42,427 nt of DNA from Rodentolepis nana (taxonomy: Eukaryota; Platyhelminthes; Cestoda; Cyclophyllidea; Hymenolepididae), in assembly GCA_900617975.1 (NCBI GenBank), contig UZAE01012421.1:1-42427 (forward strand). Reading direction: 5' to 3'. The notes under the pieces are model-generated. The model worked only from the letters and a program-made list of their open reading frames with translations, had not been told where the DNA came from and made no database searches. A program made the translations under genes and the position numbers. Position 1 is the stretch's first letter. Each line of letters begins with the position of its first letter. Positions 12,294-21,845 of the stretch are shown here, piece after piece.

Positions 12294-15200
12294 GTGTATT
12301 TATTGCAGTGGAAATTCACATTACTTAATCTAATTCCTGTCTTGTTTTAAAACAGGTGCAACAATAAGACGTTGCCTCAGGCATTTTGGTTCGCTCTTTT
12401 ACACTGTGCTAATGAATTCCGCCTGATTTCTGGGAGGAAATTCAAGTTCTTGACATTTCTATGCTAATATATAATGTGACTCATCATTCACACCAAACAA
12501 AACTTACATTCTGAGGAAGGCTAGACGAAAAATGCAAAAAAGGGATGAAGCCAATTGGACGTCTCAAGGTGTCTGCTACTCTGAACTTGATTTTTGGTAA
12601 CTGCATATTATTTATATTAATTTTTTGCAAATTTAACTTACTTGAACCCGACATAATGCCTAGTGAATGAATGAAACAAGGCATTTGAAAGGCTGAATTA
12701 AGTTAAGAATCCACTCACACACAGGAAAAACATTATATTGGGATTAGTTACAAAAATTGAAGGGCAATTGTGATAACAAATTAAGAGGCGACGAGCGTAA
12801 AATTCAGCGTGAAGTAGTGGAACGATTTCACTGGCTGTCCACAATAAATCAATGGTAATTAACGTCCAGCTGTCATGGAAGAGGGGGGTAGGTATTGCAA
12901 AAAATATTCTTATAGAGGGGCTTTCTTTTTCAGGCTTACCAGCGCAATTACTAATAAATGAAACATGCAAGTGATGTTCGCCAACATGTGATTGGGAGGA
13001 AAAGTATTTTAAAATATTGCAGCATTTAATCAACCAGAAACAGATGTAATTTAAACTTCGTCACAGCAAAAGCCGAGTCTCCGTTGGCATAAGGAGCCAA
13101 CGACACAAGGCCATAGAGCTTATAAATGTCTGAACGGTGAGAAATACACCCAAGGTTGACTTCGAACAAAATAACACAGTTAGTTCAGACCACCCTATCG
13201 TCATAACCACCGTTAGTAAATATATTCACCACAAGAATAGTTTCGTTAAAAAGTTAAAAGTCGACTTTGGAGTAATGGCACATATGCCTTGGCTTCCCTC
13301 TCTCTCTCTCTCTCTGAGTTTGCATAGACTATGCCCTGAAGAAAATCTAGTGGAAGGATACATTGTACCTGGTGAACTGAATCTCCAAGCAGCACTACAG
13401 CATAGAAGCCTCATACTTAGGAAAGTAGAGAAAGATGGAATTATAAAACGATGATTAATTTTCCAAACTCTTGATTATTGAAGAGTGAATCAAGTTATCG
13501 CATATTATAAAATTCAAGCCATGTGAAATTCAAGGCCACAGCTTCTGTAATATAATACTGCAAGTAGATGCTTAAGCGCAGTTCGAATTTCAAGAACAAT
13601 TCTCTTCTCATGTTCCCTTCGCTATAAATAGATTAATATTATTAACCTATCGTGTTTGCATAAAAGAGCGACATTTTGACCATTCCGTAGATCAACTGTT
13701 AGAGGACGATGGGACTCTGATTTAACAGGTACCATATGCCAATCTTTGCCCACACCATTTTACCGCATAAATAAAAGGCCGAGCAATCAAATTGGCCATA
13801 GTTGATGACTCATAGCACAGGACAGCGCTATTTCTAAGACGGAATCAATATGTCTCCATCACGTTGTATAGAGTTAATAGAACCCCCCACAGAGATTCAA
13901 CCGCCATTAGCAAAAAATTGTATATCTTGAAAAATTCCTAGTACGAGTGCAGTGTGGGCCCTGAATGTGTGCGGATAAGGTCATGACCCCAGGCAAGGTG
14001 TAAACAACCCAGCGGCTGTTGATGTTCCCTTCTGACCTAGCCAGTCAGCAGTGTTAATTTCCTCTCTCTCCGTTGAGGTTTGACATTTTGTGTTAATTCA
14101 ATTTTTTTCAGGCAGATATTTTGACAGAGATAGCACGCTCCGTAAAAAAGCCACTGCTGTAAAACATAGACATCAATATGGATAAAGTTAAAAGTACACA
14201 CTTTTTAGGGAAAACGAGACCTACAAGACCCGTAAATAGCACCGTTGCTTGGTAATGTAGGCTTGAATCACTCAGACCTAAAACTCCTAGAGGATGCCTA
14301 ACACTTAGGTCAGTTTTTAAGTTACTCCCATGCATTTTCATGAAGGGGCTTAGCCACAATCGCCGTGACCCTGGTAAGAAATTCGTAATCCTTTGGCACA
14401 GTGTCAGCCAGATCTAACGAGAGGTCCATTAAGCTTTCCGTCAATAAGTTTTGAAAAGTTGGATAGACCAATTTTACCGTCTCTATAACCAAATGCAAGA
14501 CTTAAAAAGTACGTAAAGGTGTTATTTGGATAAGTAAAAAGGAGAAAAATGAATCTTCCTCGAAAATGTTCTGCGGTAGATCATTATTTGAATGTTGTAC
14601 TCATATCTAGTTTCGCCTCCAAGTAACATGCCAAAATCACGGGATTTCTCTTATAGATTCCTAAAAATGACCATTTGCAAGTGAATATTCCGTATAAACT
14701 CTCAATTCCCCTGGTGTATAATTGAAGTACTCACAAGTTGGCCAAAATATTTCCAATTCTATCGACACATTTAGTGGAAAAATGATTTAATCGACGGCGA
14801 GACTGATGGGCTGTAATCAACTGAAATATTTTAATATTATATTTCCAAAGGCACTGCCATAAGATGGTAACGAATGTAAAAAGGAGCAATGAATCTTTGA
14901 AAAGAAAAAAATGAAGTCGTTGAGGTGAGAGGCAGACAATGCAGAAATGTTAAATTAAGTACTTTTTACCCCGCGGTTTTCGCCTGAGCAAAGCCATAAA
15001 TTGCGAATATTAAAATCAGCTGCAAACGGGTTAGAGATGCAAAACCAAGGTGAATTGATGATTACCTGGCCATATTCCCAGTCGTCCTCCATATTTTGGA
15101 GACTACCATATCTTGTGTTACTCGAAAAGCGTTTTGAACGACGCTTAAAGAAGGAAGGAAAGAAAGAAGGATCTTTACTTGTATTCCATTTCGTGGTCTA

Positions 15201-18200
15201 TTTTTGCCAGATATTAAGAGCCATACCAAGAAATGCTTATTCACATACCATGCTGGTAGACAATACGCCCCATAGTCACAACGTTTGAGACCTTCTTGGG
15301 TCGATACTTGTCAATATGAAAAGGGCTTTTTTCCCAATTAAACGATCATCAATTTTGCTATCAATCATTGACATCCAGACATGCACATAGTGGAAGTTCA
15401 TAAATGCTCTTGGCACTAAGCGCATTTATGTGTTGTGGCATAATGACCTTTTAAGGAGATTGACTCATACGTGTTCTCAAAAATACAGTTGGCGAGTATC
15501 CTAACCTCATCAACAATTCGCCTTTCAGCTGCCACACCTCAAGTAGGTGACTAGGTGCTTGTACTTTAGATTACGTATTTACTTAGCTTCAAGCAGCTAA
15601 TCAATGCATTCTAAAGGACAAAGGTCACTCAATGCTTCCTAAGCTTCCCGCATCTGTCCTACACTGCGAGCAACGATGGGGTCAAATTCATTTGATAAAC
15701 AAAAATAACACACGAATTATTAAAGATCATTCAAAATATTGAAGAGGTGTTTGGCTTCCTTTTTTGTAAATGTCAAAGGGGATAGAATTATTGGCTAAGC
15801 ATTCCACCTGAACTTTTCATCTCGTAAACGACATTATCCCACTCCCGACAAACCACCCTTAGTGGAGCTTTTGAAGGCGATAATTCAGAACAGAAGATGG
15901 AGGAAATCATTTTGCTGTTATGCAAGGAAAACCACACATTATTTCGCCAAAAAAACCTGAGATCGATCGATATTTATCCATATAAAGGCTGTTAGTTCCG
16001 TGGAAATGAAGATTGCTACTTTCAGCTAAATATAATACCATGAAAAGTGACCTTTTCAACTTGGAATTGGTTTGCTAAAAAGGCGAACTATATTTAGTTC
16101 CTTCTTACCACCGTCACAAGTTACTAATCGCCTGTTAAAATCAACTATCTTTGATCTTCCTTCTCCTTTGTTTACGCTACTGAAAAGCAACTGTCTGAAC
16201 TACCTATCCAAGTATCGTCTTAACAAAGTTAAGTACGTGCTAGTTTTAAGTTTATATGTGTAAAATTGAATTCAAGTTAATAAGAGGCGACATGTAAAAG
16301 GTTCAAGACATTGGAATATACCTCAGACATTGATCTCTTCGCTAGAGTTCCAGCGTAGTTGTCTTCCAATTGTAACTTCTTACTATGTTTGTCATGTTTC
16401 TTATCGTGCTGAGGTAGAGGAGGTGGTTGTTGAGGTAGAGCAGCAGCGAAGACTTCTTCCTCAGTTTTCTTTGTCATTCCATCAGCGAATGTATCAAGAA
16501 CACTGCGTTGCTTCTCTAAGCGCGCCAGACGACCATTTAGAGCCTCAATTTGCCGATGGCATTGCCGCAACTCGGTCTGCAAGTCCCAAATCTTTTGAGT
16601 CCAAGTCTCCTCAAGATGGGGAATTGTGCGGGCACTATAGGCAACGTCAAGAATTGTGGCGGCACCGCGCAGTTCAACTCTATGAATTTCAAACAAAAAA
16701 AGGTAGTTGGAGACTGGCATCATTTTTAGGTGACGAGTAAAAATCTATCGCATTTCATAATCGAAAAGTAAGATATTGAGAAGTTAACTTCGAATTTGAA
16801 AAGGTACCATTTCGGGCGCAAAATAACAGAATGAGAGTCGACTAACAACAACGTCTGATTACTGATATTAAATTGGTTAACTTCATACAATAAGCATCCA
16901 TTAATATGTTAACCGCGCATATATATTTTATAAAATTGGAATCAATACATCACATTTGTATCATTCAAACTATTTCGATAATGTAAACCTAGACGACGTA
17001 GTGCACCTTTATTCCTCCATATCTACAATCATGCACTTGCAGGAGGCTGTCTCTGTTGGAGAGTTAGGCTTGCAACCTACGCCTGCAAAGGTGGTATTTT
17101 ATTGTGCAGAGAGGAAGTCTAAAGTCGAAATTCTAAAGCATTAGAGGTTTTTTTTTCAGCCATCTTTCCTCCTAACCATAAAAGGGAAATGTGCAAATGT
17201 CAGGGGGGAAGAGGGGAGAATGGTCTAGGAAGAAATATAAAATCGATGAGGTCTCGAAACATTTTTGCTTATATCATGAGATTTTTAGAACGAATTTACC
17301 AGTTAATCATATTGACAGGCTTATTATTGATAAAAAAATCGATTTAACGCTGCTGACCTACATTGCAACCAATTGAAAATTAATTGGATTTATAAGCATG
17401 GAGTAAGTGAAAAAGAAAGATAAAAAATGGCCAGTTCTATGGATAGATTTACTCCTAATCAATAAAATAAAGACACATAAATTACATTTGCAGACTTTAC
17501 CCGCCTATGTAGTGTTTACATTCTTTGCTGCCGACAATTCATGGGTTTTAGGTACTAAATTAAATAAATGAATTGTTTAATTTTAGTTGCTTATGGACGT
17601 ATGATACGTAAACAAAGAGTGATTTGCTAAAAATCTTGTGGTTTATTGATAAACAGAGGATTAGTTGTAACTGAAACCCAGTTAAGCATCTCTTTCATAT
17701 GTAATTTCATATGTATTGTGGTTGTAACAACTTCGCATGTTTTTATGATTCAAATTACACAGGTTCGTGCAAAACTGCTCAAACATCTTTGTACGTGAGC
17801 AGAAACAAAGCCATTTCCTTACTCAAAGATTATTAAGATAAAGTGTTGAATTTATAGTCAATTTAAGGGCTTATAAAGTATACTTTTCACCTGATTTCTG
17901 CTAAAATGGACTGAGTAGACTTGACAAGTGTGCATATAGGTAAACTTCCTTGAATAGACGTAACTAATATATTACATATGATTACATAGATTGTAAGTAC
18001 ATTTCCACCTAATTAACTAAAAAGTTTATAGAAGTAAAATTGAAAGAAAATAGTTATAATATCAAAATTCAGTTCAATGCAAGGAAGAAAGAGTACGATA
18101 TGGAAATCAAGCATTAAATGAAGAGGAATACAATTATAACTAAAAAATTAAAGAAATTGTTCATTAGATCACCACAATTAGAAATGCACGTTTGTACTGC

Positions 18201-18777
18201 AAGTTTATTTAAAATTAATTTGTACTTTGTTTAAAGGAAGGTACATTTACGACAGATTGAATTAATCACTTGCAAAAAAAGTAAAGTGCGTTTTCCCATA
18301 AAAGAATATAAATAAAAGGCAGTCTGTTTCACACCTTGCATTTCCCCTAACCTCAACTTGTCATTATGCGTGCAATTCCAAAATGTTGCTTTCAAAAAGA
18401 CGCACAAAATTTGGTTTTGTTGAAAAGGTTTACCTGATTGAGTCCTTGTCGATTGCAGAGGAGACATTTTCAAAGAGCATCTCCACAATCTCTCCAGCTT
18501 TGAAGACAGGCGTGATTGTTCGGACCAATTCCGCTCTATCTGTGAAGACGGTCACATGACTAAGCTGAAGGTCAGGCAGGGCAAGGGTTTGTCTGACCTG
18601 GGCAATTCCAGCCGGGGCATTTCCCCTACCCTCACGACTTCCGCCTGCACGGCTTATCGTATTGTCAGTTGACCCCATTTGACCACTAGGGGGTCGGTGG
18701 GATGCATAGCTTGATCCGTTCATATGAGCACCTATATTCCTTTCTGAATAATTGCCACCTTGGTTGGTTGGTTCCAT
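2774..18777 (-). CDS. DUF4140/DUF4139 protein (MuiA / F37C4.5-like), 11 exons, 820 aa
   Basis: Joined exons: 18777-18434, 16679-16322, 11012-10810, 8202-8073, 7828-7692, 6462-6300, 6106-5834, 5256-4822, 3433-3206, 3044-2936, 2856-2774. Every intron is GT-AG and all phases join to one 820-residue frame. Seen: a disordered N-terminus (1-70); a DUF4140-like segment from about residue 73 (VTVFTDRAELVR); two coiled coils (about 136-165 and 248-298); then DUF4139, which starts near 302 (REISILIEPRE, YVVGRCLWKPAYDIRL, YGLVQQATGEDW) and ends with ETKEVVLRYNVEYP. Known: the family occurs in bacteria (mucoidy inhibitor MuiA) and animals; its biochemical role is not established. No signal peptide or membrane segment is visible, so it is probably cytosolic (inference). 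Odd: residues 391-600 are a Ser/Pro/Arg-rich insert inside DUF4139. Family assignment is firm; the exact start is less so. Confidence 0.93.
2936..3044 (-). CDS. DUF4139 gene exon 10
   Basis: Residues 758-793 plus one base; acceptor tatttttag|GTGAGC, donor CATGCTG|gtaaat (phase 1). Encodes VSLIEPNIKNPE and NHNIEWDLDLHAG, the usual motifs before the last strand. Confidence 0.95.
3206..3433 (-). CDS. DUF4139 gene exon 9
   Basis: Residues 682-757, phase 0-0; acceptor gcatttcag|TCTGAG, donor ATCAAG|gttaat. Encodes LGAVAPGEDLSCDLGAESGI, and VIDVRNTFQRPVRVMVVDQL, typical for the C-terminal half of DUF4139. Confidence 0.95.
3434..4821 (-). other. Intron 8 of the DUF4139 gene (1.4 kb)
   Basis: GT-AG bordered, phase 0. 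Contains a run of 12 C on the plus strand (4016-4027). No exon seen. Confidence 0.65.
4822..5256 (-). CDS. DUF4139 gene exon 8
   Basis: Residues 537-681, phase 0-0; acceptor ttttgtttcag|TCCCCT, donor GGCAAG|gtaaat. The first 65 residues continue the low-complexity insert. DUF4139 resumes near residue 603 (VATVIFEVPRPPVLVPCNEE), with the conserved late-domain elements AFLKAHVKN, FYILPGQTNIY and TFIGK. Confidence 0.93.
5257..5833 (-). other. Intron 7 of the DUF4139 gene
   Basis: GT-AG bordered, phase 0; contains a short CA microsatellite at 5285-5304. No exon seen. Confidence 0.6.
5285..5304. repeat. CA microsatellite
   Basis: Ten AC units in intron 7 of the DUF4139 gene. Confidence 0.95.
5834..6106 (-). 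CDS. DUF4139 gene exon 7 (disordered insert, phase 0-0)
   Basis: Residues 446-536; acceptor ttctaaggcag|GCTCTG, donor GATGAG|gtttga. Basic and Pro-rich (KPPPIPPQSPP), then a stretch rich in Ser and Arg (RLRRSNSRNRASIF) with possible phosphorylation sites. Its 273 nt is a multiple of three with phase 0 at both ends, so it can be skipped without a frameshift. The donor is weaker than its neighbours. Confidence 0.85.
6193..6228 (+). repeat. G-rich tract with quadruplex potential
   Basis: Runs of 3-6 G separated by single T or A on the plus strand, C-rich on the sense strand of intron 6. It lies 87-122 nt before the exon 7 acceptor. Confidence 0.8.
6300..6462 (-). CDS. DUF4139 gene exon 6 (disordered insert)
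   Basis: Residues 391-445, phase 2 in and 0 out; acceptor ccgctacag|CACTCC, donor CAAGAG|gtgaga. The product is Ser/Pro/Ala/Arg-rich (NASSASSSLSRPPRP) with no recognisable fold. It starts the insertion in DUF4139. Support comes from matching phases and strong splice sites, not homology. Confidence 0.82.
7422..7446 (+). repeat. G-rich tract
   Basis: GGGA units leading into a run of ten G, in intron 5 of the DUF4139 gene. Confidence 0.85.
7643..7667 (+). repeat. G-rich tract
   Basis: Four G runs of 4-6 separated by A or T, about 25 nt inside intron 5 from the exon 5 donor. Confidence 0.85.
7692..7828 (-). CDS. DUF4139 gene exon 5
   Basis: Residues 346-390 plus two bases of codon 391; acceptor ttactttctag|ATCATC, donor CAGAC|gtaagt. 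Contains IIYYGLVQQATGEDW and the LSTAQPS motif with a following P-x-L, all characteristic of DUF4139. Confidence 0.95.
8073..8202 (-). CDS. DUF4139 gene exon 4 (start of DUF4139)
   Basis: Residues 302-345; acceptor gattttcag|AGAAAT, donor ATGAAG|gtaacc. It carries the family signature of the first DUF4139 strands: a hydrophobic strand ISILIEP, then YVVGRCLWKPAYDIRL with the W-x-P-x-Y-D core. Confidence 0.95.
8203..10809 (-). other. Intron 3 of the DUF4139 gene (2.6 kb)
   Basis: Non-coding, with a long imperfect CA repeat (9981-10024). No further exon is needed, because exons 3 and 4 join in phase (CG + A). Confidence 0.65.
9981..10024. repeat. CA microsatellite
   Basis: About 22 AC units with one interruption (acgc) in intron 3 of the DUF4139 gene. 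Confidence 0.95.
10810..11012 (-). CDS. DUF4139 gene exon 3 (coiled coil)
   Basis: Residues 235-301 plus two bases, phase 0 in and 2 out; acceptor aactttag|TTGAAT, donor TTCG|gtgagc. Almost all of it is a charged coiled coil (SSKEELDRTRDRAEQIEKEL), which in this family precedes the DUF4139 beta domain. Confidence 0.93.
12261..12292. repeat. GAT trinucleotide repeat
   Basis: About ten GAT units in intron 2 of the DUF4139 gene. Confidence 0.95.
13298..13315. repeat. CT microsatellite
   Basis: About nine CT units in intron 2 of the DUF4139 gene. Confidence 0.9.
16322..16679 (-). CDS. DUF4139 gene exon 2
   Basis: Residues 115-234, phase 2 in and 0 out; acceptor ttcatag|AGTTG, donor TCTGAG|gtatat. 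It completes the DUF4140 segment (VELRGAATILDVAYSARTI), then a helix with heptad spacing (about 136-165, WDLQTELRQCHRQIEALNGR) and a Pro/His/Lys-rich linker (QQPPPLPQHDKKHDKHSKK). Confidence 0.93.
16680..18433 (-). other. Intron 1 of the DUF4139 gene (1.75 kb)
   Basis: AT-rich, GT-AG bordered, phase 2. Nothing else recognised. Confidence 0.65.
18434..18777 (-). CDS. DUF4139 gene exon 1 (start exon)
   Basis: Encodes residues 1-114 and two bases of codon 115. The ATG at 18777-18775 is the first in-frame ATG; -3 is G. The N-terminal 70 residues are Ser/Gly/Asn-rich and look disordered; then LPDLQLSHVTVFTDRAEL opens the DUF4140 domain. The donor is AG|GTAAAC (phase 2). The frame stays open upstream to a TAG near 18860 without another ATG. 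A good acceptor (ttcgcattttag, exon from about 18840) could make this exon longer, as a spliced or trans-spliced leader junction. Confidence 0.88.
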
Positions 18778-18840
18778 ATCAGATAATCCAGCCCTATGGT
18801 GACTTTGTGGAGGCTGAGCTTGCAAGGATCCGACAATGCT

Positions 18841-20290
18841 AAAATGCGAAGGGAGCTATGAGAGTTCGACAGCTAACACAAAGGGGGGTGGATAGAGTTT
18901 AATGATACGCCGCGCTATCGTTTATAGGATGATATTATGTGCGTGCAGTAGTGTCGACCCTGGCTGATTTGATGTGCATTTAGAGGCAACGAGACTCGCT
19001 TTCGATTGGTTAAGGAGCTGGCTAAAAGCTTGTAGGTGCAGTATGCGTGCGGATTGCTAGGTGCCTCCCCCCCCCNNNNNNNNNNNNNNNNNNNNNNNNN
19101 NNNNNNNNNNNNNNNNNNNNNNNNNNNNNNNNNNNNNNNNNNNNNNNNNNNNNNNNNNNNNNNNNNNNNNNNNNNNNNNNNNNNNNNNNNNNNNNNNNNN
19201 NNNNNNNNNNNNNNNNNNNNNNNNNNNNNNNNNNNNNNNNNNNNNNNNNNNNNNNNNNNNNNNNNNNNNNNNNNNNNNNNNNNNNNNNNNNNNNNNNNNN
19301 NNNNNNNNNNNNNNNNNNNNNNNNNNNCCCCCCACTTGTGTGTGCTTGTAGTCAAATTGTGCGTGCACACAAAAATTGTGAATGCTGCCATCTCCACTTC
19401 GTATGCGTAGCGTAGACAGACCGATAAATTTTAATTTCTTGTTATGCAACTAGTATTACTAAACAAGCGGAATTCCACTATTTACAAGGAGAGCCATGCT
19501 GGTCGTTAGGCCACTGTCGCTAATATATTTATATATAGATGAGCTATTCATAACGCAAACCACATACACTAAAATCTCTATCGAATTAAAGATTCTTCAT
19601 TTGTTCAAAAATCGTACACCTACATCCTTTTATTGTCATAATAAATGAAATACGGAAACACTACCATCAAATTCAGGTCAGTACTAAAAGTCCCTATTCT
19701 AAAATTTAAAAATGAGTAACATCTTCAACTTTTATCCCTTTAGTAAGAGTACAGCAACGTATTGGATTAATTTAATTATTCTAAAGTGGTACAACAAAAT
19801 CTAATCAGAAAATATGAAAAATATGACGAAATAATGGGCAACTTGAAAGAATAGCAGCCTAAAGATGCACTTTCTTATACAATATGATCAGTCTTAGAAA
19901 TCCTTCCCAAAAGCCATTTCCAATCCTTTGAATAGACACAAAGTCACTAGAATAATCGTCCAACAATTCGGTCTGAGGTTTAAGAGTTTGTTTTGCATGA
20001 CAAATATCATTTTTGAAAAAAAGCATTGATTGCTATTGAGCTATTCTCAGTTTTATCAGGCTACATAGACATGAATGCTTCGCATTTCAATTTACATAAA
20101 GACAAGTGAATACAGCAAAAAGGCACTAATCTAAATCTTGAATTGCAACAAATCAACACGACAATAGAATATGGATGAAGTTTGAAGATCTCCCATACTT
20201 TCAATAAAATTCAATGTTTAAAGCAGCCGCCATCGACTGTTTCCAAATTAAAAAGATAACTAATATTGGTGAAATTGGAGGCGAAGGTTA
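18841..20290. other. Spacer between the two loci, with gap
   Basis: Upstream flank of the DUF4139 gene and 3' flank of the next locus. It contains the 252-base N block. A minus-strand AATAAA at 19629-19634 is a possible but distant polyadenylation signal for the upstream locus. A TATA-like stretch lies near 19520-19542. No gene seen. Confidence 0.5.
19076..19327. other. Assembly gap flanked by C runs
   Basis: 252 N bases with ten C to the left and six C to the right on the same strand. This suggests an unresolved poly-C or C-rich tandem tract. Apparent open frames across it are artefacts. Confidence 0.95.
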
Positions 20291-20379
20291 TTAATTCACT
20301 ATATCAACAGTGATTTCCCCATTAGACTCGTCCAGTCTGCCTACGGCAACCATTAAAAAGTAATTACCGCGAAACGCTT
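20291..20379 (-). CDS. Last exon of the locus
   Basis: Acceptor ctagtgtctgcag|AAGCG, phase 1 in, 28 residues then TAA (20293-20291). Encodes AFRGNYFLMVAVGRLDE and ends in DIVN. It joins in frame to either phase-1 donor (20503 or 23712), so it may serve both transcript forms. Confidence 0.55.
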
Positions 20380-21845
20380 CTGCAGACACTAGTCAACCCC
20401 CATAACTCCACTCAATCTGTAGAGTCAAAGCGAAATTATATTGCGTATCAAATTGCCGATGAGACGGGTGATGCAGATAAACGCAAACTACGACTTAGTA
20501 ACGTAACAAACTGAATGAATATTTGCTGTTTATTTGACCAAGAAATCTGGTAGAAGAGGAAGAAACAAGCTCACTTGCAATCGATAAAGGGAGGAGATGC
20601 AGGTACTTATATCGATCGATTTCAAAGTGCATATTTAATATTAAGTTGTAAGAGCTATAGAAGAGAGTTGTTTACCAAGCAGAGAATAAATTTCACCAAT
20701 AAAGCGTGCGCTCGAAAAAGCTTTAACATGCGAGTTAGAAAAGCAAAGCTCATGCAGAACGCCTAAAGAATACAACTGAAGAACCGAATTCAGTCTTACT
20801 TTTTCCGTTCCATTTCCATTCTTATTTCGTTAAATGTCTTTCGGATTTCTTGTCCGTCTTCCTCCGAATCATTCCACATGCTGAGCAGAAGAAGCATTTC
20901 AAGTACTCTTTGTTCAAGTAAGTAGCCTTATGGCTTTCAAATATGACTTAAATAGTTTGAATTTTATAATGAAATGTATAAGAGCAAAAAAGGCTATGAA
21001 CGAAGTATAAACGTAATATTCATTTTACCAAATGCGAAAAATACAAAACAAAACGGAAAATATAACAGCTGTGCAGCATAAAAAATAAACCTGCCAAATC
21101 AAGTTATAAAGGAAATATATGGAAAACAAAGTAAATACGAAACTCATCCTGTTTGACAGAATTTCAATCAAGAAATAGTAAAAAAAAACAAATTGAGTAA
21201 TTGCTGAATTCCTAAATGAAAATTTCACAGAACTAAAAAATAATTAGCCCCGATTTAAGACCTAATGGTGTTTCCACTTTTGCCTTTTAAAATAAAAATT
21301 AAAATCAAGCAAATTTTATTCCCAGATTTGTGCATACCTTACATGAAGGTAATTTATAATTAAATAGATATTTACCTTAGGTCTGGTTACTGCTTTCGTG
21401 TAGATTATTTCCAAAAGTAAATTTAAACTAATTACGTATTTTTTGCAGAAGCCGAAGCATCCAGTATATTAGCAGGAATTCCAACCACGAAGGTTATGAA
21501 TTCAATGGTGCGCTTATTGGCTGCCTCCGGACGGCCCATTACATTCCAGCTAATCTGATTGGATATTATGTGATAGTTATGTTGTCACTGACCAATCAAA
21601 ATTTAGGGTCAATTTAATTAGTCGATTGCAAGTCACATGAGGTACGATAGATAAAATTAATAGGGTACAAATTTATGAATATATTTGACACAAAATCAAC
21701 GTGAAAAATCGAAGTTATTAACTGACCCCTTTTCTCCAGGCACTAGGCTGTGTCGAGATAGCCGTCCACTACTAGAATAACCTTGCCACGATGGTGAATT
21801 AAAATTTTCCAAATAGCTACTCAGTGAACGTGTGCTTCTTGCCAT
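20291..21845 (-). CDS. Unrecognised 148-aa protein, five exons (short chain)
   Basis: Joined exons: 21845-21727, 21549-21436, 20880-20800, 20546-20503, 20379-20291. Phases run 0-2, 2-2, 2-2, 2-1, 1-stop and give one 148-residue frame. The N-terminus is Ser-rich (MARSTRSLSSYLENF); a hydrophobic stretch (FITFVVGIPANIL, about 57-69) is too weak to call a membrane segment; then an acidic helix (WNDSEEDGQEIRKTFNEIR) and a C-terminus with NYFLMVAVGRLDE. I recognise no family. The helix resembles the end of the acidic exon upstream (TF-x-EI...E-x-KK). Weakest links are the donor of the 44-nt exon (C|gttact) and the GG|gtcagt donor of the first exon. It may be a separate gene or a short isoform of the acidic-protein gene. 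Confidence 0.55.
20503..20546 (-). CDS. Short chain exon 4 (44 nt)
   Basis: Excellent acceptor (tttcttcctcttctaccag|ATTTC); phase 2-1, 44 nt, encoding FLGQINSKYSFSLL. It has the same length and phases as the exon at 23712-23755. The donor C|gttact is weak. If it is not used, the frame ends two codons later at TAA. Confidence 0.45.
20800..20880 (-). CDS. Short chain exon 3 (acidic helix module)
   Basis: Acceptor with a pyrimidine tract (cttcttctgctcag|CATG) and donor AAAAA|gtaaga; 81 nt, phase 2-2. Encodes MWNDSEEDGQEIRKTFNEIR and MEMERK. Its last 13 residues match those of the acidic exon at 25034 at seven positions, and both end in phase 2 within a Lys codon. Confidence 0.65.
21436..21549 (-). 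CDS. Short chain exon 2
   Basis: Acceptor cagattag|CTGGAA, donor AATAC|gtaatt, phase 2-2, 114 nt. Encodes WNVMGRPEAANKRTIEF and a hydrophobic run. The opposite strand is also open here with an acceptor-like site, so strand choice rests on the phase match with its neighbours. Confidence 0.5.
21727..21845 (-). CDS. Short chain exon 1 (ATG exon)
   Basis: Begins with ATG at 21845 (A at -3 in gttaATG) and runs 39 codons plus GG to GG|gtcagt. An in-frame TAA lies 18 nt upstream of the ATG, so the start is well defined. The product is Ser/Arg-rich (SYLENFNSPSWQGYSSSGR). Confidence 0.55.

Larger units (their letters stand above)
11013..16321 (-). other. Intron 2 of the DUF4139 gene (5.3 kb)
   Basis: Largest intron of the gene, bounded by TCTGAG|gtatat and ttgaactttag. 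It holds a GAT trinucleotide array (12261-12292), a CT run (13298-13315) and a G run near 11846. Minus-strand frames at 11190-11833 are open for 128 and 85 codons, but they do not fit the exon phases and show no known domain. No nested gene seen. Confidence 0.6.

Noticed and set aside
17040..17115. tRNA-like look (short GC-richer stretch)
   Set aside because: No B-box consensus and no cloverleaf could be drawn.
19036..19449. Several open frames of 96-160 codons
   Set aside because: They exist only because they cross the N gap.
21447..21560. Plus-strand exon with ttttttgcag acceptor, reading SILAGIPTTKVMNSMVRLL and ending ITFQLI
   Set aside because: Looks coded, but no partner exons were found on the plus strand; the minus-strand exon here joins neighbours in phase on both sides. 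The plus frame is probably its shadow.
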